Source: Larimichthys crocea (taxonomy: Eukaryota > Chordata > Actinopteri > Sciaenidae). Taken from it: a stretch of 64,000 nucleotides of DNA. Made by a program: the position numbers and the translations under genes. Numbering within the stretch: position 1 is the stretch's first letter; each line of letters opens with the position of its first letter. This document shows positions 35,301 through 47,600 of this stretch, piece by piece. The notes beneath the pieces are model-generated. The model was not told where the DNA came from. It made no database searches and saw only the letters and a program-made list of their open reading frames with translations. The stretch covers positions 1-64,000 of the forward strand of contig NW_020859554.1 in assembly GCF_000972845.2 (NCBI RefSeq), read 5' to 3'.

Positions 35301-38300
35301 CATCCTTTTACTGGAACGGGCGTTGGCTGTCAACCTGAATAATAAAAGAAATATGAATATGCAAAATAATAGGCAGTTAAAATATTTATCATACTTAGTT
35401 AATGTGATTTCTGCTCCTGAGTCTCAGCGCACAGCGTCTGCAGGTCAGGACTGGACAAGATACTGTAGCGACCCTGCAGTAATGTTACAGTGTTACGATG
35501 TTGAGTTCTGTGGTTTCCCATGGTGTGTAAATGCACCTGAATGAGAGCAAGGGGGCGGGGAAGCAGGTGAGAAGGGGAGCGCGCGTGTGTGAGTGAGAGT
35601 GGATGAAGTATGACGAGTGAGGCTGATGTGTGGGACCTGTTATGTCGTTTGGCGTGGTTATGGCCAACAATAACACAGTTCTGTAACGCTACAATACATT
35701 TTAATTTAATAGTCATCAATTAATTTCAAAAGTCACAGGGAGCCAGATCAAAGGGATCAAAGAGCCGCGGGTTGCCGACCCATGACCTAGGCCCAGCAAA
35801 GTGCCAAGGGGAAAATGCTAATGGAAAGGTTGACTCTCTAACAACGACGACGACGACGAAGACGACGACGACGACGACGACGACAACAACAACAACAAAT
35901 TGTTATTACATTCCACAAAACACCTGTAGGGCATGGGTATAAGAAGATTTCCAAGAAATGTAATATTTCAAGAGGTACCATTGAGAGCATTATAAGGAAG
36001 TTTAAAACTTATGGAAGAGCTGCAAACCTGCCAGATTTACAACACTAAAATGACTTACTGTCATTGTTATTTCCTTGCTATGTCCTGTTGTACTGGTTTT
36101 CTTTCTGATTATTTTGTTCACTCAAATTCACGTTCTATCTTTGTCTGGCATACTAATTAGTATGTTCTATGTTCTCTAAGCAGGGGGGGATTCTGTGTTT
36201 CAGACAAAAGCAGCAGATTTTGCAGCTCCATGCCCGGATCAGGGAGAATGAGCTTAGAGCACAGCAGGTTCTGCAGAGCCAGAGAGGATGGTTTGATGAC
36301 TTCCACATTTTAAATACTAAGGTGGCTCATTTCTGTGATGAATGACCAGATGCATAATTTGATAATGTCATCAAATTCATAAGAAAAGTAACAGCACAAG
36401 TTCTGGTTCTTCTAAAGGAATCAGCAATGAGAAGACCAAGCAAACAGCCATCTGACGAAGAACTTAGTAGGAAACTAGTGGTAACTGAACTGGAAGTACT
36501 CCATTTGAATGAGTTCTTCAAGCAAGTCACACGGAAATATACAGAAGACATCAGGAAACTGGAGGAAAAGGTACAGAAAATAACTGAAAACAGAATTCAC
36601 AATCATTAATACAAAGAAAGTGAGCAGACGGTTCGATCTGATACTACCTGATGAATTGCAAAGGATACACATTGCTTTTTGATATACAGTACTGTACAAA
36701 GGTTTTAGGCAGGTACGAAAAAATGCTGTGAACTAAAAATGCTTTCAAAATGGAAATGTTAACAGTTTATTTTCATCAATTATATAAGAGAAATCTAAAT
36801 CAAATTGATATTTGGTGTGACTGCCCTTTACTTCAAAACAGCATCAGTTCATCTAGGTACAGTTGCACACAATTTTTGAAGGAACTTGGCTGGTAGGTTG
36901 TTCCAGATATCTTGGAGAACTAACCACAGATCTGTTGATGTAGGCTTCCTCAAACCCTTCTGTCTCTTCATGTAATCCCAGACAGCCTCCATGATGAGAT
37001 CAGGGCTCTGTGGGGGCCATACCATCACGTCCAGGACTTCTGGCCTCTTCCAGTTTTAGGATGTTTCTCTTTAAGTCAATGACGGTGTTTCAACCTACAT
37101 GTGAAACTGATGATTAGCACCTGTTTGGTATACTTGGTTGATCATGCACCTGACTACAATCCTACAAAATCCCTGACTTTGTCTAAGTGTACCTACAAGA
37201 ATTGATGCTGGTTTGAAGGCAGAGGGTAGTAACACCAAATATTGATTTCATTTAGATTTTTCTTTAGTTTGCTCACTTTGCATTTTGTAAATAGATGTAA
37301 AAAAAAAACACTTATTTATATTTTGAAAGCATTCTTAGTTTACAGCATTTTTCACACCTGCCTGAAACTTTTGCACTGTGCTGTATTTTAACATAACTGT
37401 CATGAACCATAAACCTGTTTTTTATCAACAGATAAAGACAAGAGATCGCTACATCAGTAGTCTGAAAAAAAAGTGTCAGAGAGAGAGTGAACAGAACCAA
37501 GAAAAACAGCAACGTATAGAGACACTGGAGAAATACCTGTCTGACCTACCAACGCTGGACGAGGTGCAGGCCCAGTCCCAGCAGGTACACACACACATGT
37601 TAACACACACCTATCACTTACATTACAAATAACTTCAAGTGTCAGAGATCCAAGGGGACTAAAGTCCAAATTTCTGTGTCCATGAGTATGCTCGAGTCAG
37701 CCTGACATAGATTTCATCATCAGAGGATATACACGTGGGTTTTGTGTGCATCCATAAACATCAAATTGTTTGCAACTGTGTGGACTGTCTGCACCAGGAC
37801 TCCGCAGTTGTATGTACGTCGTGTATGTCTTCGTTTGGGAGTATATTGAGTAGATTTGAGCAAGTATTTGGATGATAGAATATTCTGTAAATAGCCCTTA
37901 TACTCTTGTGATCAAAAACGAAGAAAAGGGGTAAAATGAAGAACTTTAACTACAGTCCAGCCCACTTCTAGTTTTGCCTCCGCCCATTCCAAGTGCAGCT
38001 ATATGGATACAGATAATTTAGTTATTCGAATAAATTCAGGCCTTTGGAAAGGTCCATTACTTTAAAGGTATTTGTGGAAGGTTCACAAATGTTTCTGCAG
38101 TTTTCACATTTTATTTTGACTGGACAGTAACCTCTAAAAATAAGCCCTGATTTATTTCTTGTGTTCTTTGTCAGCCCTGTCACTTTTTGTAGCTGTCTCT
38201 GTCTCACCCAGATAAAGGGAAGGACTAAACATGTGATTAGTTTTTTGAATGTTAAAGTAAAAACATGAGACCTTTGCACTGAGTTTCTCTCTGCTTTAGG

Positions 38301-40067
38301 TCTCTTTGTCTGGTTCCAATTTCTGAAAACAGACCTTCCTTTAATGTAAAGATGAGTGGAAATAAAAAGATAGACTTTACTGATCCCACGCCAGGGGAAT
38401 TCATTTGTTACAGTAGCATACATAAATTAATAAGGGCATCCTCGAGGATTAACTGGTGTAGTGGTCTCCCCATGTACAAAAGAACACTCTCTGTGCTTAG
38501 ATCCAGCTCTGCATCCCTGTCTCCTTCTCCTCACTTTAGCAGGGATCTCTTTCCACAGAGAGTATATTAGCTTTACCTACTTCCAGTGGTTCACCGATAA
38601 AAAAACATAATAAAAGTACTAAAAGTATTGAAAACACAAAAAAGTGTTCAGAGCTGCTGTAATTGGCTGCCAACTACTCGGTGTCATGGCAACAGAATGA
38701 AAAAATTGAAAATAATAATAATAATAAATAAAGCAACACTATGTTGACACTACTGCAGCATGTGAGGCAGCTGCCAGGTTATTACTTTTCTCCTGTCTGT
38801 TGCTGAGTTGGCAACTTGGAAAATGACTCGACTGATTTGCAAATAGCAACATCGTGAATTCCTGGAGGGTCTGTGTTATGGTATCATTTACGGTACAGTC
38901 AGGCCTGACGCCTATTACCACTACTGCGCATGTGCGTAGTGTGTGTGTGACAGAAAGGCAGACGCGGCAGTGGAAGCTGCTGCCGCAGTTTCAAGAGAAA
39001 AGCAAAGTAAAAAAACAAACAAAAAAAGCCGATGCTTTTGTTCGTCGACATAATCGTGACTAATCGACTAATCGTGGCAGCCCTAAACACAATACATAGC
39101 AGCCAGCCAATATTAGTTACACAAAGTTACACAGTGCAAGAACAGGCGTAGACCTAGACAAAGGGTTAGGGTGCATCACGTCTTCAGTCAGTCTCAAACT
39201 CAGCCCCATCTATATCCGTGGCAGGACATAGTCAAGACTGTCAGTGGTTCCACATGCCTCAACTCAGACAAGTGGAGTTTTCAGGGTTAGATAACCGCTG
39301 CTTGGGCTTCAGCATTGGTAGCCGCTTTCTGTAAGGATGATGAGCAGCTAGAGAGCCAGCCCTGTTAAAACAAACTGGAAGGAACTGGAACTAGCTGGTT
39401 AGACACAGACCATTATGTCACATACATAATGTAACTAAACATACATAACATACATAATATAAGAGTAATTTGAACTGAAACCATAATGAGCCTAACAACT
39501 GATTATGCCAACACCCGATTATGATTATAATAGACAATTAGATCAGGCTAATCTTTACATGATTGGTTTCATACATTGGCAAATCACTAACTTGCATTAT
39601 ACACATTTTAGGCCCGAAATAATTTGGTTCCTGATGGTCACATGACAACAAATTGCAGTCTGCAAATTCTCATGTCCAAAGTGAATTAATTGGTGAAAAA
39701 ATGTATTAATTTGGTGCCTTGTTTGAGAGCATCTATTGTGTTGTTCAGAGGTAGCGTTAGTGTACAACAGTTCAAATACTGTAGTAACATTGATCAAAAC
39801 ATTGCTCAATTCTAATGACCACAGTGTTTGATTGTGTGTGCTCAGCAGGAGGAGGTACAGCAGAAAGCCAAGGATCTGGAGAAGACCCTGTCTCAGTTAC
39901 AGAAGAGCCTCGAGGAAGGATGTTCTCTGATTACAGAGAAGAGCATCAAGATTGAGATGCAGGCAAAGAGAGAGAAGGAGTTGATTGTATCTGTACACGG
40001 GTACATATAATCAACTAATGTCTATCATTGTAAACAGCTGCTGTCAGATTGTTGTAAGGTGTATTCA

Positions 40068-40117
<50 letters not shown>

Positions 40118-43100
40118 AGCCTACAGAAGAAGGTGCAGCAATGTTTGGGCGATGGGGTGAGGTTGCCAATGCAGGACCTAAAGCAGCTTGAAGTGGAAAA
40201 CACTCAACTTCTGGAGCAAAAAGACCACAGTGGCAGGGTAGCATACTAAACATACACATGCACAAATGCATGAAAACATACGCAATTAAAGTCAAAAACT
40301 CATTAATGTGTTACTTTTATTTCCCACCAGCTGATTCAGCATCAAAAAGAACAGATTGAAAGACTGACCTCACAACTAGCGGTACGGTAATTAGCAGATC
40401 CACACACTCAAATTCTCAACCTTGGGTGTATGTTCTTAATAACAGAATGAAAAAGTGTGATAATGACAACTCGACAGTGTGATACAAAAGTAGAAGTAGT
40501 AGTCATTTTTAACTCTTCATATCTTATAACCTGATGAAGGTTTTCAGTCATCACTGGGAGGTCTTCTTTGTCTTCCTTGTTGATTCAGTCCATATCAAAG
40601 TGAAGTGCAATACTTAGCAGAGATTGTAGTTGTAGCTTGTAGGTGTGTGTGTGTATGTTATGAGGGGCATGTACAGTGCCTATGCGATGACATCAAACAT
40701 CAGGGGGGAGTACAGTACCCCCTCAGTAAACTGAATACATTCAGTTCATTCGCTCTGTCCAGGCTTCCCTCAGGCTGTCTCCCCCTTTCTTGAATCCAGT
40801 GATCATCCTCCTCCCTGACCACACATCCTTCACGTTGTTTTCCTGGAGTTTTCGCTCTAGCTTCTCCTGATATGCCTCCTTGCCTTCCCTCAGCTTTCTT
40901 TTCAGCTCCCTCTGCACGCTCCTCAGTAGCTCCCGGTCCCTGAAAGCTCTCCTCTTCCTATTTAGCAGCTTGTTGTTTGGAAAGCATCTCACCCTCCTGG
41001 TGGGTACAATGTTGTCAACACAGAAGTTGATGTACTCTGTGATGTCGTCAGTCATGGCATTGATGGTCCTCACCATGGAGCTCACACAGTACATCCCAAT
41101 CTGTGGCCTCAAAACAACCTTGCAGGGACCCATCAGCTTCATGTGACCCCTCCTAACTGTCCTGGTGACCACAGGCTGCTTGTGAACAATGGGTATCTGT
41201 ATCTGGAGGTGAGAAGTACCAGATTGTGATCAGATCTGCCAAGGGGTGGAAGGACAGTGGAGTTGTGTGCCTCCTTAACATTAGCATACATTAAGTCCAA
41301 GGTTTTATTGTCTCTGGTGGGGCAGGTCACAAACTGTTGAAAGGTTGGGAGTGTAACAGAGAGAGTGGTGTGGTTGAAGTCTCCGGAAATGGCCATGAAT
41401 GCATTAGGATGGTCTGTTTGCAGTCTGGCTGTGACTGAGGTGATGACGTCACACACGGCACCGGCATCAGCTGATGGCGGAATGTAAACAACGATAATGA
41501 TGGCGCACGTAAACTCCCTTGGCAGATAATATGGACGCATGCTCACGGCTAACAGTTCAATGTCCGGGCTACAGAAACGTTCCTTCGCGGTAGTATGTCC
41601 GGGATTACACCACCTGTTGTTCACAAGCATCCTCAAGACTAAAAAGATGGCTTTAATAATAATAATAATACATTTTATTTAAAAGAGCTTTTTAAGGTAC
41701 TCAAAGACACTTTACATAAGAAGAACATCAAATCAACCTACTGGACACCATGGTACAGGGTGCGCTGGTCAGGTCCCGGGACTAGGACATCTCTGCGATG
41801 GATGCTTCAAGCTTTTTTTTTTGGGCTGGACAAAGGTAGAAGAGGCCGATCCATTCTCTGCTGTCAGAGAAAGAACAAGAGCTGACAGAGCCAAGCCTGA
41901 TCGGGCAGAGAACAGTTGAGTTTTACTCTTCACTGGTGAAAGGCTGCAGGTATCACAGTGGATTTTTACATGGCTTTCTGTGATATCTAGGCCCACGACA
42001 TAATGGAGGTGTTTAATGAGAGCCTAGCTTTGGGGTTACTGCCTTTGTCGTGTCGCAGGGCCATCATTACACTCCTGCCCAGTAGGTCTATGGTAGATAA
42101 TATCTACCTATTTAGGATGTTTTGGAGGCATAAACACTGGATTGATCTCATTTGGTTCAAGAAAAGGCATTTGACCGCGTTGAACACTGCTTCTTCTGGA
42201 AGTTTATGGAGAGGTTAAGGTTCAGCAATGGTCTCTTTGCCAAGATCCAGATGTTGTAGGATGATACTGAGAGTATGGCTTGTGCATGGAGATGTTTGGC
42301 AGGGCTGTGCCAACACATCCTCGAGTTCTGAGACCTGCTGCTCCAAGGTCTCCATCCTCTCAATTAAGTTTTCAAATTTTTCGTATTTCAGTTTACTGTC
42401 CAACATCTTCTCAATATTAGCAGTACCACACTCCACAATTAACTTATCTCGGTATGCAGTTTGCTCTTCACTCTCATTGAAGTTTCTCTCTTCTTCTTCT
42501 TTTTCTTCTTCTTTTTTCAGTAGAATACCTCTCAACATGAAATTTCATTATTGATTATTAAGAACGTAATAATTTCTGAAACCTGCTGTATATTCTTCTA
42601 AAGAATAATTCAGGCTCACCTGTCACATGTTGTGCTTTGTTAGGCCACAAGTACAAGACTGCAAAAGAAAAGAGGCCTTCATCAAGAGTCTTATCCACTA
42701 GAAAAGAAGGAAAGCCTGGCCATCCCATGTGGAGACTTCCCACAGGTATAACTGTTTACTCTGTCTGTCTTGCTGCAGAATACATTATAAGCCAGGAATT
42801 GATGTGGTTACTGATCATTACTAGTGAGTTTTCTAAGGTTGTTTAGATTCCTCTAAGAACGTATCTACTATGTATTTGACAAATCAGACAACTTTGTCTC
42901 TCTGAGTCCACACCAACTTTGGGAGACATACAGTATGGCTCACATACAACAACTGATCAAGAGTTTCTATATGTTATGAAGTAGTGTGCATTTGTGTGTG
43001 TGAATAGTGACAGAGGCTGCCATCTGCTCATCAGGAGCAATACAGTACTTAAAATTGAATTTGGCACCTCTGGGCACTTGCCATGGTCCGGTGAGGTTAC

Positions 43101-44596
43101 TAGGGTTCCTCAAGGGGTTGCCTGAAAATCTGGGTTATTCCATATTGAAGTGAATTTTAAAAAATGTTGTTTTTTTATTTCACTGTTAAAGAAGTGGGGG
43201 ATTTGAAAGTGTAAATTCCTTGTATGTGTATTTTTATGTGTTGTAGATGGGTGGCAAGATGATGCTTGTTTTTTATTTTTACAGTAAAACTTGTTTGTGA
43301 GTGTTGAATATGAAATGTGTTGCACTGGGGTAATTGATATGTTATCCACCGCGCTTATTATTATTGAGTGTGCGTGCAAGGCGCACACTATATGTTATCC
43401 ACCGTGCTTATTATTGAGTGTGCCTGAAAACGCACACTATATGTTATCCACAGCGCTTATTGAGTGTGCGTGCAAGGCGCACACTATATGTTATCCACCG
43501 CGCTTATTATTGAGTGTGCCTGAAAGAGCACACTCTTTAAAACCTCTCGGGCTTATTATTGAGTGTGCGTGCAAGGCGCACACTATATGTTATCCACCGC
43601 GCTTATTATTGAGTGTGCCTGAAAACGCACACTATATGTTATCCACAGCGCTTATTGAGTGTGCGTGCAAGGCGCACACTATATGTTATCCACCGCGCTT
43701 ATTATTATTCTTCCGCCCTTTTTTTGTCACGCTACTCCTCCCAGAGTTTTTGTCGCACATACACAAAGCGGGTATCGAAACGACCGGCTCGGCCGGGAAT
43801 CGATTGCTCTGACTTTTCTAAGAGTTTCGGCAAACGGTTTTGCCAAAAATCCAGAAAAACTAAGCCAAAAAATGAATGGGTGTGTATTGCGAGAACTTTC
43901 CAGAGCTAGAGTGAGTGATGTCATCGCTAGAGTGGAGAGGGGAGAGAACGATCAGTGAAAAAATAAAACGGATTTGACTACCGTGGCCTCAAATGCCCAG
44001 CTACAGACATGATTATCCCCTCAAATGTAGGAAAATTCGAGGTGATCGCAGTGATAACACTGTTGAAGCTGTCTCTTTTATAGTTTTGGCTCCATACAGG
44101 CTAATTGATCGAGTACCCCCCTCCACAGCCTCATAGACTCCCATGGTTTTTGGAGCATAGAATTTTCTAGAAGACGCAGGGAGCAATTGTGCTTTCTCTG
44201 AGTCCTACGGCCAAAGTTTATACAATTTTCGCCTGAAACTTGGCACAGACATTATACACAAGACGAGCGTTCTTCTGGTCATTCAGATTTTGGTTTGATG
44301 CATACCTTATAGGTTTTTTTTGGCCACCTTCGAGGGGACATTCAGACATATACTGTGCATCTCAGTGGGACAGACACAGTGCATGCAGCACCTGTGACAA
44401 TACGCTGACCTGCAGCTCACCCTGGTTGCTTGGCAACCTCAAGCATGCCTTTGACTAACTTTTTTGAAGTCTCTATATGATATCAGACTATCAAGACTAC
44501 ATTTTTAATGTCGGCCATTTTATCCTTGTCTCTCACAAACACAAACACATAGATAGAGAGACAGACACACCACACACAGGCAGACAGACAGGCAGA

Positions 44597-44638
<42 letters not shown>

Positions 44639-44643
44639 AAACA

Positions 44644-44683
<40 letters not shown>

Positions 44684-47600
44684 ACAAGTTTTTCAAAATA
44701 AGAGTCCCTTCAAAATAAGAGCCCAAGTCGTCGGGGGGGGTCGTCGAAAAATACATTTGTAAACTGCGACTGTGGCCGCAAATGCACAGCTACAGACGTG
44801 ATTATCCCCTCAAATGTAGGATAATTCGAGGCGGTCGCAGTGATACCACTGTTGTATTTGTCAAATATATAGTTTTGGCCTGACACACAAATATGCGGCA
44901 GCAACTCCCATCCTCAGCCTCATATACTCCCATGTTAAAAAGGCGGGAAATTTTCTGGAGGAAAGCAGAAGTAACGTTTCTCTCTCTTGCTCCCAAGGGC
45001 ACATTTCTTCATTTATGGACACAAAATGACTATGTAGACGATCAGGAAGGGCTCACGATGCTGAAAGTTAAGCCGGTTCAATGATTGGAAATACGGTTTG
45101 GCCAAAAGTCCTTCCTCTTCGAGGGAAGGTCTCAGCATTTTCTCTCAGTCTCAGGATTTCTAACTGACATTTTAACAGGTGCAGATCAGCAGCAGGCAGA
45201 AGCGGCAGCCATTTTCGTAGTTCTTGGCACTTAATTTGAACTTGTCTGTCTAAAATGGCAGACAGAGACAGCAGAGCAGCTAGCGCGTTAACATGCTAAT
45301 GATAATTAGCATTAGCCACTAGGAATTAAATACATGCTAATGTTAACATGGTAATGTGAACATGCTAATGTTAACATGCTAATGCTAACTGCTAGCGCAT
45401 CACCGCTAACATGCTAATGGTAATTGCTAGCGCATGAGCGCTAAAATGCTAACATGCTAACACTAACATTCTAATGTTAACATGCTGATGTTAATTTCTA
45501 GCGCTTCAGCACTAACATGTTAAAGATAACATGCTAATGCCAACATGCTAATGCTAATTGCTAGCACGTAAGCGCTAGCTGCTCCTGTGTCTAAATAAAC
45601 ATGTTAAAAATGACTATTTGAGGTGTGCTTTTTGAATACAGACCCCCAGCAACAGCCCACTCGTCAGTCTCAAAATTTCTTTTCTAGTACTGAATTTGCT
45701 GAGCAGTGTCAGTAATAATGCATGGGGACGACGGGGCCAGAGTCAGGCACACTCAAAATTTCTTTAGAAATTTTTCTATTTAATAAAATGTTATTTAATT
45801 TTTGTAGTATTTTTACTGCTTCTACTCTTTCAGTCAAGTAGATGGGTAAGTTGTTGCAGCAAACAGTTTTATGGAACACATTAAAATATATGTCCATAAC
45901 GGTGGAGACTTGTGTAAGGGAATTTGGTGAGTCTGTTAGAAATAGAAGGATATCATCTGCATACTGCATCTGATTTTGTGATGAGTGGTTTTCTGTTCAA
46001 ATATCTATAATATCTCAAAGATCTATGCAAGTGGCTTGATGACAATATTGTAAAGAGCAAACATGAATTCAAACAGGATCAGGCATTGCAGCAAGTGTAG
46101 CAGGTTGTCCGGTGGTGGGGGGTGGGGTGGGTTGCCATGGGCATGTCTGTAATTGCTTATCCTCATCAGGGTCATGGTGGGGCTGGAATCTATCCCCTCT
46201 GAATTTGGGCAAGAGGCGGAGTACATGCTTGGACAAGTCGCCAGCTCATCTTGCATGGGAGCTAATTAGGGTTGTCATGATACTAAAATTTCAAACTCGA
46301 TATCGATACCCAGGACAATATTCGATGCTCGAAACCATTTTCAATACTTTGGGGATAAAAAATGACAAATACTTAAAGGCATAAAATATATTTTTATTAA
46401 CATGAAAAACTAAAACAAAGCGTTTTCAATCTCAACATGGAACATGCTTTCTCAGTAGAAGCACAGATGCTAGTTAAATAATCAGAAAATGTAGCATGCT
46501 AGCCACAGCTAATGACAAAACAAACATTAATGTGGGCCACTGGCCACGCTAACATCAGTAATAATTTTAATACATTCAGTTAAATGAAGAACGGGAGCTT
46601 TACTAACCTGTCAGAATTCATCATGAAGGCTAGGGTGTTGCTCCTTCAGATGTTTGGCCAAGTTAGTTGTGCAGCTCGACTTCGTTGCCACCGCTTTAAA
46701 GCACTGTTTGCACACAGGCTTGTCAAGATCTTTCAGTTTCCCTTCTTCGTTTGCCTTGTATGCAAAATATTTCCAAACAAGGCTTTTGCCTTTTTCATTT
46801 TCAACCAAGACTGGCTGCCTGGCCTTCCTGCAGCCCCACTGGCCATACTGTCAGCAGAAATGTGTCTCTGGCTGCCGGACGCTGTCTTACCTGCTGCACT
46901 GCCTGTCGAGTGCGCACGCACTGCAGTATCGATACCTTGGCAAATTAGTATTGTATCCGGATATGCCATTGGAGTATCAATATATTGGACAACCCTAGAG
47001 CTAATGCCCTCAGTGTATGAATGTGTGTGAATGGGTGAATGAGATATGTAGTGTGGCTTTGAGTGGTTGGAAGACTAGAAAGGTGTCATCACAGGGCATA
47101 AACAACCATTCACACTCACTTTCACACCTATATGCAATAATGAACCTTTTAACCTTTCTGTGTATGTTTTTGGACTGCGGGAGAACACCGGAATACCTGG
47201 AGAAAACCCACACAGACAGGAGAACATGCAAACTCCACACAGAAATATTGTCTGTTTCTCCAAAGAAGAAGAAATTATTTCTTATATAGATTATTTGAGT
47301 ATTCATTGAGTGTGCTTGAAAGAGCAAACTCTTTAAAACCTCTCGGGCTTATTCTCGTCTTTATTGAGTGTGCGTGTAAGGCGCACACTATATGTTATCC
47401 ACCACGCTTATTGAGTGTGCGTGTAAGGCGCACACTTTGTTATCCACCGCGCTTATATGGCCTCTGGGCATCCACACTATTGTTATCCAAATCTTTATTG
47501 GTGTGGATGCCCAGAGGGCATTGTTCTTCAAATCTTTATTTGAAGAACAGAGGTTTTAAAGAGTGTGCTCTTTCAGGCACACTCTTTAAAACCTCTCGGG

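Noticed and set aside
42215..42538. Minus-strand coiled-coil frame ([12 protein letters not shown]..., [14 protein letters not shown])
   Set aside because: It overlaps the plus-strand L1 RT fragment and has low complexity. It is on the wrong strand for the missing cep85l exon, and I cannot tie it to any family.
44483..44756. Cysteine/valine-rich frames (CVCVCVCV)
   Set aside because: Antisense translation of (CA)n tracts; the same applies to the frames at 26,828-27,094 and 49,271-49,558.
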